Source: Echinococcus granulosus
Lineage: Eukaryota; Platyhelminthes; Cestoda; Cyclophyllidea; Taeniidae
Reading direction: 5' to 3'
Assembly: GCF_000524195.1 (NCBI RefSeq)
Contig: NW_020170410.1
Coordinates: 90,874 to 154,873, forward strand
Length of the DNA: 64,000 nt
A program made the position numbers and the translations under genes. The notes under the pieces were generated by a model. The model was not told the origin of the DNA and ran no database searches. It worked only from the letters and a program-made list of their open reading frames with translations. Positions 28,374 through 40,445 of the stretch are shown piece by piece. Position 1 is the stretch's first letter; every line of letters begins with the position of its first letter.

Positions 28374-29766
28374 GGCATATAATTTCAAACCAAAAGGATC
28401 AATCGGCGTATAAATTGGTGAATATCACCTTGTACTCTATTAAAGACAAAACTACAAGTACATCATATGCTTTTGAAAGTAGACTTCTTTTTTTGCGATT
28501 ATACAAAAGTATGCGACAGTTGTAGGTGTTGTCTTTTCAGGATGACACAAAGAAAATCTCGACTCTTTTAAACCACAAATTCTTTACTCCATTTGTTTGA
28601 TGATGGACAAATAAAAACAAGCATCAAGCTGACACAATGGCCAAAATAAATTGCTACAAATTGCAACAAAAGGCTCTGCATAAAAAAATACATATTTAGT
28701 TGCCGAAATTGTTTATTATTGGAAATTGTTTGTTTACACTACGAATAACTTCGATCTAGACATGTCCACTCACTAGTAGTGGAAGAAGTGATACAACACA
28801 TGATTTGCAGTACAAAATATCCCAAATGAGTGTTTATGATATAATTTACTAAAATTGGTTAAAATCAAAAACATCGATACCCACCGTTATAACTCATCAC
28901 TTGATTAAATCCTTGTTGCCTCGGTCTTCGATTTATATATTATAATGGCTACTTATATTTTACTAGTAAAGCCTCTGAGTACTTAAATCTCGTTTCGAAA
29001 ATTTGAAATAGCAGCAGGAGTCACAGCTGCCTTGCTGTGCCAAAGGGCCTACGTGACTCCAATGGCACGTAAGAGTTAAATCGAAACTTTACACGTGCAA
29101 CAATAAGCTGTGTTCTTGCAGATAGAAGGGAACTATCTAACATCGTTTTGTCCCAAATTCAGCTGCGAATTTTAAAGATTCAATTCGAAAAACTGCTTAA
29201 GAGCTTAGGTTTCACAAAAAAATGATGCATTTAGAGACTTGAACCATCTTTTACTTTTCTAGCTTAGTTTGACAAGCAGCTACTGAGGGGCAAATGATCT
29301 TGTGGCTTTTCGAGATTTGTTTAAAAACTTAGAGTTTTTTAGTTGATTGTAAAAATTTTAGATTGGAAATGCATATTAAAAGTGTGCGCCTCAAAACAAT
29401 TATTTGAATACACTAATTTTAAAAGTTTTGCGTAGGACAAACATATTTTCCAACTGAATAACTAAACCCGGTTTTTAAAGAATGTTCTTTATTTCATTTA
29501 ATTATAAATGATGGTATTGAAAGGGATCCAAAGCAAAATGCCGATTCCAAAACGAAAGCGAAATCCACGAGTTAGTAAAAATAGATATGGAAAGAAGTTG
29601 GTGCTTTGTGCTGTACTTTTATTTCTGCATACATTCACGTACGACTCATAAACATTGTGGAAAAAATTAACTGGGAGAAAAATGACAAGATTATAATCGC
29701 AACTGTTACATCTACTAGACGTGACGCTTTGTGGCATCACTCTGTTTCGCGGCAGTCCGGAGCCGC

Positions 29767-30678
29767 CTATCGGTACTCGGCCGCTTTGAACACCATGAAG
29801 GACATTCCATCCACTGAGAAGAAGGCAAAGTTGTCCTTTACGTAGGCGATTTCACTGTGAGAAAGAAGAATGCGAAGAAGAGTGGTAATGTACAAGTGCC
29901 TACGCAGCCAAATGCCTGAGTCATTGAGTATATTAACCCTTCTGTGAATACACACTCCGTGTTTGCATAAGGCCATCTTGTGCCGTTATGCAAATAACCA
30001 CACTTTGGCTCCCTAATTAATGCACAACAATGCACCCGTGTGCCATGAGTGCGTCAATTTAGTTTGGGAATTTTCTAAGAAGGCAATATATCCACCCGTC
30101 TGGCAATGCAAGATGAAAGATTTAATGCATAAACAATAGTAAGTTAAAGTATTGGAAGTACATCTCAGTTGCCAGGATTTCAAATTTACTGAAGCAACAC
30201 ATGTTGATCGACTAAAAGTATTATAGAGGGAACAGTGTTAAGACATGTCTACACGATAAATAAAAAAAGGATCTATTTAGAGAGCATCATCCACGGGATC
30301 AAGAATATATCAAATTGTGGGTGACCACTAAGCTACGGCATTTTGTTTCCTTTTGTGGAAAAACAGGAAAAAAATAAAAGATCGGTGATCATGATCATGA
30401 AGTGGTCTAGATGTAAAATATGGAAGTGGGAGATACATTAATGTATGAAGTACCTACCTGCCGAATCTCTGACCGCAGACACAACTCCAAGTGCCAGGGT
30501 ACTGCTTCTCCAATTGTTTTCTCACATACGAGGCCAGTGTCTGTTCTTTGTTAGTTTGATTACCATAGCTACTCTGTTCATTAAGTGCTTGACGGGCAGC
30601 TCTTTGACAGGCACTGAGCATTTCATCGGTCATGTCCTGTTTGAAGACCTCATCCTTCATCATTTTTGTGTTCATCAT
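29767..30678 (-). CDS. Dynein light chain, LC8 (DLC1) family
   Basis: Two exons on the - strand, 30678-30458 and 29854-29767, joined at phase 2 across a 603-nt intron to give 102 residues (LC8 is about 89). The central part matches the LC8 fold: DMTDEMLSACQRAARQAL for the first helix, TLASYVRKQLEKQYPGTWSC for the second helix and strand, and CGQRFGS for the RNFGS motif, the serine being built across the splice junction. The second exon (FAFFSVDGMSFMVFK) corresponds to the LC8 C-terminal strands FYFYLGQ..ILLFK. LC8 proteins are dimeric hubs that link short peptide motifs to dynein and other partners. Flatworms have many divergent copies in the tegument, and this divergent one likely belongs there (inference). 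An N-terminal extension of about 14 residues precedes the first helix; the start at 30678 is the first ATG of the open frame and an earlier exon cannot be excluded. Confidence 0.85.
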
Positions 30679-33600
30679 CTTGTACTCTTGATCACTCTAT
30701 TTAAGACGCTCTCTGGCACTCTCTCACTGTTGACGCTTGTGCTGGCTTAAATGAGACCTCGGGTGCGTGCACAGCGGTGTGCTGAGGCGTTTTCGAACGC
30801 TGGCACTCCATTGGTAGTTACCGAGTTATACATGTGCGTTAGTGTGTGTCTGTGTCTACTCTGGGAGCCAGGGTGCTGCTTCTAGCATGGCGACCTATTG
30901 CAATGAGACTAAAGACAGGGTCTTTTCTGCTACAAATATTGAGCGCCTAAATGAGGGGATGGGGAGGATCAATTTGAGTGACAAGAAAGAGCGCCCCCAC
31001 CCACATGATTTGGCATGCATTGTTAAGGCTGTCATGAAGGCGGCTATGAATTTCACCTTTCTTTTTTAAATAAGCCTTAAGATGCAAGTAAACTATAGGG
31101 GCTTTTAACAACTTTTAATCCACTTTCATTTATATGCTGAACGTAAGGGAAAGCGAAATAGTAGCCGCAAGCGCCTCAATTATGTGGTTGAAAAATATAA
31201 ACGCATCAAAGTATGATGATTTATGTGGGAATTACTATTTAATTTCAAGTATTATGAAGTCCTTTTGAATAATTCCATCAAGACCAAGCTATATCCATTT
31301 AATAACCGAGTAGCCAAAAAGCATCCTAAGTGATGGTCTTGTTGCACATATCATATATTATTCCTCATAAGATTGTTTATGCAATCCTTTTAGTAAAATG
31401 AAAGCTTTCGAGTAAAGAATTACCCTAACTTTATCTTTTTCTAACCATACAAACGCGTTGTTTACTTAAATCCGGTTTCAGTAGTATATTAGCGCAAAAG
31501 AAAAAAAGCCCGTTGTAAATACCCTCTGAAGGCTTGCATACCGAAGAACCTGTTAGAAATCAGTCGAGAATGGCTGTTAGACTCAACAAAATGCCTTGTT
31601 TTAATGTTGAGATTATGTGGTATATGTGTAATGTATGTTTATATTTGAGTAGCTAAATGTGGTTACAAGATTTGCATGTTGGTGTGCTCAGGATAGGTCC
31701 ATTTGTCCTTGTTGATGACATAAATCACACAGGCATGGTATCGCCCCAACAAGCATTTGACACAGCCTGAGTAACGGCACCGCTTTCGACAAAACCTCGC
31801 TGCAAGATCGCGGTCTTTTAACCTCAGTGGTGTCTTTGAGAGTTTAGGTGGAAGGCATGAATAGTATGACAAGTAATGGTAAACAAAACCTTGCGGTTTT
31901 TTATACATATAAACAGAAAGACTGTAAATAGTTGTTTTATCTGATTTTTGGAGGAAGGCCGGAGTGAAAATTGACTTTCCATTGAAATTTATGCCAAACT
32001 AAATGAAATCCAATCCGCCGGGGTAACAGCCATTACAATCGCTCTACCGGGAACTTCATGACATGAGGAAAACATCTACTATTAAGGCAAGTAAAAAAGG
32101 CTGTAATTTCTTGCTTCACATGCATAAATGTGATTGAAAGATGGTATAATTAACCGAAGGATAGTCTACTTGGAGCTATTGCGGGATTCACATGCAGCCT
32201 TTTCCACACGGATTTCAATTTATTTCTACATCTACGAGAGATGTCGTATGCAGGAATCTTATATCATATTTCCATTGGCTTCTATTTCGAGTTTTGTAGG
32301 TTGGTAAATTTGAAACCACTAATAGGGAGAACTAGCAGCATGAAACATATTCTTGCCTTTTTAGGTTACTTCCGTTGATAAGGGACTATTTAGAATCACT
32401 TAAGCAAAAAAATTAGAGGAATAAAGAATTGAAAGAGCTGACATAATTGCTCAGAATGCTTATTAGCCTGCACTAGGGCATTATCACTTAGAAAGCGCGC
32501 TTCGTGCCAGCACCCTCCTTCAAGGCGATGCACACTCTTCTCTAGAGCAGCGTGTAGTGCTCAGGCCTCATACTGATGCTATTCCACGTGAAATAGCTAC
32601 TCCAGGCACGATTCTGATAAGTGCCTTTCTATGGAAACAGTTTTGGCATTGACAGTCTGCCAAAACCTCAGGAAATTATTCATTAATCTCTGTGTAGTAT
32701 ACGTAGGCTCAATAAGATAGGCGGTTAATTGCAGACACCTAACTCTTGATTAGTTGTACACTCCGGACTGAGCTGTTTGTTAAATTACTCTTAGCTGGTA
32801 GACACAAGAATTGCGGGCAGTAAGGCGACTCTTGTTGTTTAGTTGAGAAGCAAATACAGAGACAGCTAAGAATGCCAATGCCACGCACACACACACACAC
32901 ACACGCTCACATCCACGTGTATACATGTGGTATTGCATGCTCCAGAGCCTAATTATTTTTAAATTCTCAACTCCATTGCACCACAGACATATCATTTTGA
33001 CTCATCAAAGAGCAGCCAGTGAGTGCCAAAGTGTGCAGTTATGAAGGCGTGTAGGTCATCGTCGCATTGATTCCACCGTCACAGAGCAGTCTAAGCTCCT
33101 GCTGATTTAAGTGCTCAAGCTGGCACACGCACACACAAACACACAAGGAGAATTGGCGAGTCTTGGCTTCACCGGAGTCCACCAAACAGGCAGTAACGCA
33201 GATCACCCAGTGATAGGCCTCTCTCCGTGTCACCCTCACATGGGTGCGCATTTCTGCGTTGCTAGAAGTTGTGCGCACTTTTTTTGCGGCGTTAAAGGCT
33301 TATTTACAACACTTCGATCGCTCAGCTCTACTTTGATTTTTTATAGGTGTCATTTCACCTACAAGTTGTCTTTCGCTTCTCTTTCATCCTCTCAGTTGGC
33401 TGTTCGGAAACGAACTGCATTTTAATCGGAGTTTCTTGTTTAATTCATGTCTGCCAAACTGAACAGGGCATCCGTTTCCTTTGGCCACATATGAAGTTTT
33501 ATTTGAATTTGGGAGTGGTAACCATTGCTAAATGGCAAATGGCACATAAAGTTGGCATTCCGCGACTGGTGGGATGTTTCATTGCAATTATTTATTCAAC

Positions 33601-34965
33601 TACACAATCCACCCAACAACAGACTAGGATTACACAGATTATGCTTATCTTGAATGGTAACATTGAATTTATGAGTATGGAAGAGAATTTAGTGGTTGTA
33701 GAGACATGCTAGTGTATGCACACCCAATCCATCCGTCCACCCTTCTGCGGGCCTTTTTATCTGACACCTTCCTTTATTGTTAGACTAACTATGTAGAAGC
33801 TTAAAATCATTTGCAAAATATGATATTCAACTGTATTTTTTGCAAAACGTTCACGTTTACAGCATGGACGAAGTCTGTACTTCCCTCCGCCCTTTCTGAT
33901 TGGCTAAGCCTCCGTGCTAGTACCATTGTTACTCCCAAGGTCATCCGAAGACCATAAATGTAAGAGAGTCAAGATCCTCATGAACACGCAGTGTACACTG
34001 AGTCATGCCGGGCATGGCCTCTACTCTTCTAATTGGAAACACAGCTAGTCAGCGGAAAGGGCTCCCGCCTCGTGTCCATACTCACCCGTACATAGTTACC
34101 AGTCTCCACTCTCTCCTTAAAATCACACAAGTATTGCGAAAAAAGAAACGAGAATCGTCCTTTCAAGTAGTCTTTCGCTTAAATGGAAGCCAAAAATGAG
34201 GATTGGGCGTCGCATTTAATCACATGAGTACACAACGAGGAGAAGGAGGGTGTAAAATCCTTCTGCCTGTCACACTGTCTTTAGTTTCATGTTCATTCAA
34301 GCTGATCAGCAGAACTGGCGTAAATCAAATCATGAATTCGTAAAATCGCTCATTCTCGTTGCCGGCTTAATGTGATTCAAAGCGTGAAACTATCTCGTGA
34401 TAGAAAATGAGACCTTAACTGACATTTCTCAATTAGAACACTTACTGGGAAATTTCGTCAATAAAAAGTCACTTTTGCAAATCCCTACCTTCGTACCGGT
34501 TAAGGAAGTAACTAATAAAGCTTTTGGGTCTAAAATTGTGCAAGACCACCTTGGCGATCAGTCTCGCTAAATGATTTTGACACAGTAGTGTTCAGCTATT
34601 CAGCTTTCGGTGCAGAAAAGAAAGCCACGAGCACACTCAATCGTCCATTCTATCACCAGATTTGCCTTATCCCATTTCTTTGGGATTAAGTTACCTTTTA
34701 GAGACGAGCATTTAAACTCCAAGGAAAAAACCTTTGCCCTTGATATTACGGATTTGTGGCGTCGAAGAGCTCAGAAATCTGTAAGGTGTAAGGCATTTCC
34801 TTGAGCAAAAAATATTTACTATTTCCTCTAAAGTACTAGCTCAAAAGGAGTCATTTGATGCAAAAATGTGCGCACCCGATGCATGACTTATGTAGGTGGA
34901 TTCGTTAATAAATAAATACCACGTTTTATTCGAAATGTCAATCAATAAGATCCCACGTGGTTGAC
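30679..34965. other. Intergenic, no gene recognised
   Basis: About 4.3 kb of AT-rich DNA with (CA)n tracts at 32886-32904 and around 33121-33148. Open frames on both strands have no recognisable family. Confidence 0.45.
32886..32904. repeat. (CA)n microsatellite
   Basis: A pure run of CA dinucleotides of about 19 bp. A second, interrupted CA-rich tract follows at about 33121-33148. Confidence 0.9.
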
Positions 34966-37043
34966 ATGCTGTCTAATGATTTGGTAAGTGCATAACTCCC
35001 ATCTCCCACCTTACATACCTTGTCAGTTAACTTATTTACAAAATAGCTTTACGAAGCGCATGCAGCTTTTCTTCAGTGTGGTGGTGTCTCTGATGTAGAT
35101 TTTGAAATACCAAATGATCTCAAATAAGAATTCTATTCTTGGCGGTTAGCCACAAGAAGGGTTAGGAAATGTGCTTACCCAAGTGCGTATGTCCTATATT
35201 GTTTTATTAAGTACTCAGTATACACATGGCGCTTTTCGGTTTTAGATTATTTGTTTTATACGGGAAATTGGGCTAATTAGATCAACACAAAATGTGCGCC
35301 ACACTTAAGTGATGCGTGATAATGCATGAGTACCCTTATAACACAGATGAGGCGCTTGAAAGACCTGGCATCGCATAGTAAACGAGGTGAATTAGGGAAA
35401 ATTTGTATTTTGCAATTATAGGATAAACATACATCAAATGCATAACGGAACCTACTGTTTTAATATTTGTAACAGAAAAATTTTCTGAGAAGTCATACCA
35501 ACTGCAAGTTCCCTGACGAAGCAGATCCATGTAAGTGCTACTTCAATGTTATTAATCTGTGACAGCATGATTACTTTGGGATGGATCTTCTAAAAGACAT
35601 TGTTTGTTTCGGAAAATATATATTTCGTTCAATCCCATTTTGGGATAATTACTTGGTGCTCAAATGTCAACATCCACTAACATTGCTAGTTTAAAAACGC
35701 AAGTCTTTGGACCTTTAATAGCAAAAAGGGTTCGTTTGCGGCTGATCAAAATCTCTATGTATAGCTTCTCATTTATGTAAACGGCAACTAAGTTTCTAAG
35801 GCGGTTATAGCAAAGGAAAGATATTACACTGCCATGACATCTAGATAACAAATAATTTTGTAATACTTTATTTTAGACTACTTGCCAATTGATCCATGGA
35901 ATCCGAATATTACACAGCAGATTCGTCATCTGACAAAAGTAAACACCTTGTCATACGGAAATTTTAGTCCTCAATGTCATATTGCTCCTGTAATTAAGTT
36001 TCCCATGTTTGTATAGCATTAGAACCAGTTGACTGCTACGGGTTTAACCTAACAGTTTGATTTGCTTGATTAGCTGATGGTTTTTGCCTAACTAAAATCC
36101 CTCTCTTTAATCCCCCTTTAGAATTAATCATTTTGAGTTATTTTTAATCAAAGTGTTATTAACTACATGAGTCTGGAAATAGCTGGTAGCTGATGGCAAA
36201 TAAATACTACCCCACTGCAATCTACCGCCATATTCCGTCGCATCTTCTAGTAGTAGGGACCCTTACGCTGTGTCCGATAATTTGGATAAATAGGACTTTA
36301 TTCTCTTAATAATAACATAATGGGAATGTCATTTGGAGTCATTTATCCTAGGCAAGCAGGAGGCCCCAACGCCTGAGGTTCATCCCGGGAAAGTACCTGG
36401 GCGACCCAGAGGCAATAATGAGGCCATTCGAAGAAATAATTCCTCCAAATTCACCCATGCGCCTGCCACCGATACCAAAACGTGAGTCCATCTTCTTAAG
36501 TATTCCAAGTCTTAGAGGTGCCAGTAGCTGAGAAAGGCAATGTCCGGTGACGTATATCATTCTGCTTAAGATAATGTAATAAAATTCAATTTTGGACCAA
36601 ATGTGTCATTTACAGTGCGACCTAAGGTGACCCGGCACATTGGAAGCCCAAAGCAGCATAGCTCGAGTGCCTTTAATACACGTTATTTACTCTTATCAGG
36701 CTCACCACCCGAGGAGAAGGACTCGCGCATCCGGCAGGCAGCCCAAGAAGTGGCAATGGCAGCGGTGGTGGTACCCCTGTCGAAAGCGATGGCGGAGGAC
36801 ACCCTTCCACCCCTTTACGACGATGCAGGACATCACGATCGATACGCGGGGGTACCGCGAAACGTCCGCACTCTATTCTTTCACGAAGACGCACCAAGGG
36901 TGAGACAAGTGGCACAGGAATTGGTGAAAAACGCCGTGAGAAGAGCAACCTACCGCGTGCGCCGTAGTCGCGCTGTCGTCTGTCCCTGGTTGGGCAACTC
37001 TACGCCAACTTTCGGTCTGGAGCCCACATACCACTCAACCTGA
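34966..37043 (+). CDS. Unrecognised five-exon gene with AKAP-like amphipathic helix
   Basis: I do not recognise the family. Five exons with canonical GT/AG ends and consistent phases: 34966-34983, 35476-35530, 35877-35938, 36352-36481 and 36616-37043, giving 230 residues. Support for a real gene is the unbroken protein across four splice joints, for example PDEADPYYLPIDPWNPN across the second junction and MRLPPIPKLRPKVTRH across the fourth. It has no signal peptide or membrane segment. The middle is Pro-rich and basic (RFIPGKYLGDPEAIMRPF). Two similar helical stretches, RIRQAAQEVAMAAVVV (126-141) and RVRQVAQELVKNAVRRA (183-199), look like an internal duplication. The second fits the spacing of PKA regulatory-subunit binding helices (A188, L191/V192, A195/V196, A199). 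The first exon (six codons) is the least certain; the last three are strong. Confidence 0.7.
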
Positions 37044-37633
37044 CGCTATTGTACGCCTCCGTGACGTCCTTCCAACGGCGCCTTCTTTCCTTATTTTGCT
37101 AAATATATTTCATTCCATATTGATTGATTGCATAAAATAGAAAGTTATTTTGATTTGAAGTCCTAAATTCTACACCCATCCACCCGAAATGCGAATCCAA
37201 ATGGCCCTCATCATACTACCACATTTGTCTTATTTAACATTGCATGGTTTCATACCAAATCTCCTCGGGTATCAAAATGCTGGATTCAGTGCATTTTATG
37301 CGGAAAACTCTACCACGAGTGCTTAAAATTTAAATACACAACGTCTAGATCACCTTGGGACGCGAAAGTCTTGATAGATTAAACAACAAGGTTTAATAGA
37401 TGGAAGGGAGTAGTCAATAAAAAATGCACAAATGCAACCTACTATAGTAAAAATAACTTTGTGGAAGAAAAGTCAGCTTTTTGGTGATGAAAATATTTTG
37501 GATTTATATTGGCCTTGAAGGCAAAAGAATTAGTCGAATAAGTATTATTCTAGAATGGTAAATAAATGTTCAAATAACTCTCCTGTAAAGTCATTCATTG
37601 ACTTAGTTTATTCAGACTGGATCAGTTGTATAT

Positions 37634-38320
37634 GTAGCACCCTGAGCCTTTTAGGAAACCGAAAGATGTTACGATACGGGGACTGAAGGTGCATTGCCGA
37701 CGTAAAGAGGGGCTGCGGAGGCCACTGACATAGCCGTTACTAAAGGCACTTCCCTTGGTCAATTTCCCCCTCGACCTAGTCGATGCTGTAGGGAAAAACG
37801 CTCACGAACCAACACACCAGTAATCGGTTTGCATGCAACTGAGATGTTTGGTTCCAAAGTCACTGATCCATTTCGTCAATTCCACTGGATCTAAGGTATC
37901 GTCCTGTTTGGTGTCGAGTCGGTTCTTCTTCGTCATTCTGTTCTCACTTCAGTGCTCTACAGCCAAATAATCTATGTTCTCTCCAAGTAGGAAAGAGGTG
38001 GAGGAGGTATCGCATGTTCACCCAAATGACAGCTTCATAGAGATACCTTAGAAAGCTCTGTAACGAACTGTTCCAAACGCTCAGCGGCTAATGTTGTTTC
38101 AGAAGTTAATAGCAGTTCTGCAGAATACGGGTTTAGTGTCGCTGCCGAACGCGGACTGCATTTTCACCCCTTCCATTGGGTGTCGTCACCTTTACGTTTA
38201 TCCCCGGTATACGCCCTTCTTTCGTCACGTTAAAGTTTATCACAGAAGCAAAATGAATTGTCAACCAAACAAAGCAATACATTACATCACTTATTTGTAA
38301 TTAATTAACTTCCAAAGTGT
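37634..38320 (-). mobile_element. Dispersed LTR-like element, copy C (X-Y-partial LTR)
   Basis: Read on the - strand the order is block X (about 38320-37915), block Y (about 37910-37725) and a truncated terminal unit reaching 37634, the same order as copy A. On the + strand the terminal unit starts TGTAGCACCCTGAGCC, matching the reversed family end. Block Y shows ATCCAGTGGAATTG and GGATCAGTGA, shared with copies A and B. Block X shares the run CAGCGGCTAATG-like with the 61.9-kb copy (CAGCTAGTGTCG). No coding frame is intact. There is no second terminal unit at the far end. Confidence 0.6.
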
Positions 38321-38854
38321 ACTTTGACTTATAAAATGTCATAACTTTCACCTCCCTATATCTCTTGGCGATGACGTATTATTGCACAGAGGCTTATACT
38401 ACTATTTAAACATTAAGTAAGGATGACCTCGCGTGAAAGAAGCAATGCGTGCGCACGAAGCTTCAACAGCCTTTAAATCAGGCTCCGCAATTGCAAAGTT
38501 GACAAATTGGAGTGAAAGCTGATCTAATCATCGTTTTATGGCAAGGGGATTCAAAACTAGATAAATGTAGTAAGCGAACCCTATGAAGGGGATGAATGGG
38601 TTGGTGCATATCCACAGTCGCTTTTTACAAGTTCCCACAAGTTAAGCAATTCCACAGCAAATAGCGATAAAGATTACACAAGAATCGCTACTAGATTGAC
38701 AGTCGAGGTAACAAATCGAAAGTTAAGATTATTCTCGGAAATCAAACCAACCGTCTAGAATCCGTGGGCTCTCTAGCTGAAGAAGAGAGAAAGCACCTTA
38801 ACTCTGTAGAGGCCAAAGTTTGAGTAAGCAAACTTTGCTTTCCACTGTTACTAA

Positions 38855-39049
38855 TGTAATACGATAGTGGTTTATTCCTCGGTATTGGTGAGGCGCCACT
38901 TTTGTACTTTGAATTAGCCCTCTTATACCTCGCTGGGTGGGATGGCCTTTGGGCCATGCCAATAGCCCAGGCACCTTCTCTGCACTGAATATATATTTTG
39001 CCCGAGTATTCTGTCCTCTTTTGTCTTCAAGGAGTTCCGGGACTCTACA
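38855..39049 (+). repeat. LTR-like terminal unit (solo) with 4-bp target duplication, copy 8
   Basis: The type copy of the family, 195 bp. It starts TGTAATACGATAGTGG and ends GGGACTCTACA, and is flanked by the exact direct repeat CTAA at 38851-38854 and 39050-39053. TG...CA ends plus a short target duplication are the hallmarks of an LTR retrotransposon; without internal blocks beside it this is a solo LTR. It contains a TATA-like stretch (GAATATATATT). A SINE or MITE would be the alternatives, but there are no long inverted ends and no A-rich tail. Confidence 0.85.
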
Positions 39050-40445
39050 CTAAACCTCCCAAGCACATGGAAGTCTTGCGTGCTCTGGAGAAATACAACT
39101 GCATGTTGACAGAGGAATGGTCTTGTTATACAATAAAGTCAAAGATTGGAAGAGCAAATTTATCGTTTTAGATGGAATCCTAAAAAATAATATAACAGCT
39201 TTTTTACTGACTCTATCATTTGTTTTGAGTTAAGGAGGACGAAAATCCAAGAACAAACAAAACGCAGAGTTCGCTCTCAATTCATTTCGTCCAACTCTAA
39301 CTACTCCGTGATAGTGTTTTAAAATCAGTCGCATCTCAAGGGAGGGGAAGTTTACTACATATGCTTTAAGTCTTCGAACTATAAGGAAAATCAATAGAGG
39401 GCAGCTGCTAGCCAGTCGATTAGCCTCTCATTAGTCAGCCGGCGGTGCAGATGATCATCTACCCATGTTGCGGGAGCCCTGAAGAGGACCGTTACTATGT
39501 TCACCATTGCAGACCTAGCGATCCGGCTGGTTTATAAGGTGGGCAGATATTAATAAGATAAATTATGCAGCCTCTAAAGCCGCATGTTAAACCTATGCTA
39601 CAGAGAGTCCACATTTGCATGGTCGACGTATCTTTAAGATTTTAAAGGAAAAGGAAACAACAAAGTAAGGCAGTAATTCTATAGGTATTTTAGGCAAATT
39701 TAGATAAACAGAAGTCACTTTTGGTCAAGTCCAACGCCAACACCTACCACTTTGAATCGTACGCAGTCTTCCTTAAACCTATACCTAACTCTGGAGATAG
39801 GCGAAAAGTTAAGCAGGCAAACTGTCATAAGCAAGTCAGTTCCCTCCTTTAATGCGATTAAAGCAACTCTTAATATAGTGAAGCCTGAGACACATCATAA
39901 TTTACATGGTGGCAACGCCGCCAGTACCTAGTCCATGGCATTTCACAAAAATCTTTGCTTCCAGACGGATAGTAAATTCAAGGTAATATTAGATAAATCT
40001 ACTCTGATCAAAGTAAAACTTACAGCTGAATGTTGTTTAAGCCTTCCATTTAATCCCGCCTTGTTTGGAGTTCTCAAGGCTTCTGCTGTCACGCGTGCAT
40101 TTCTGTGTTCAAATTAAATCGCTCATCGGATTTGTTGTCCTTTGTTTTGTACTCAACTTAACTTGTCTTAAATAGTCTTTCCAAGAATTACTTCTTTGAC
40201 CTCATTCAATTACCTTGCACAAATATTTGGACCAAACCACCAGGTCATCTATTGTATGCATTCTTATTCTTTACCCACGAGCCATCTCATAGTATCACTG
40301 CTTTGTCTGATATTCACCCAGAAGTATACTTGTTGCCTTAGTTTTATGTCGGTGGTTTCTTCGACGTTGCTGCTTTGTGCTGGAATGTATTTGGATTATT
40401 ATTTTGTGACATTTGATTAAATAGCGCTTTGTCAATAGTTTTGAA

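Larger units (their letters stand above)
22407..29766. other. Gene-poor region with LTR-like repeats
   Basis: About 7.3 kb without a gene I can support. It starts with the eIF4G 3' UTR. Copies of the LTR-like unit cluster at 26.6-28.4 kb. A 33-codon acidic open frame on the - strand (26199-26098, WYDFEDDIEEEEAGDS) is the only other coding-like stretch, unassigned and possibly chance. The remaining open frames look random. Confidence 0.5.
37044..40445. other. Repeat-bearing intergenic region upstream of TTC4
   Basis: Holds copy C of the dispersed element (37634-38320) and the best solo terminal unit (38855-39049). Nothing else was recognised; the short frames are not convincing. Confidence 0.5.

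Noticed and set aside
32880..33150. CA-rich tracts as a CRISPR-like or satellite array
   Set aside because: Only simple dinucleotide runs; no spaced longer unit and the genome is eukaryotic.
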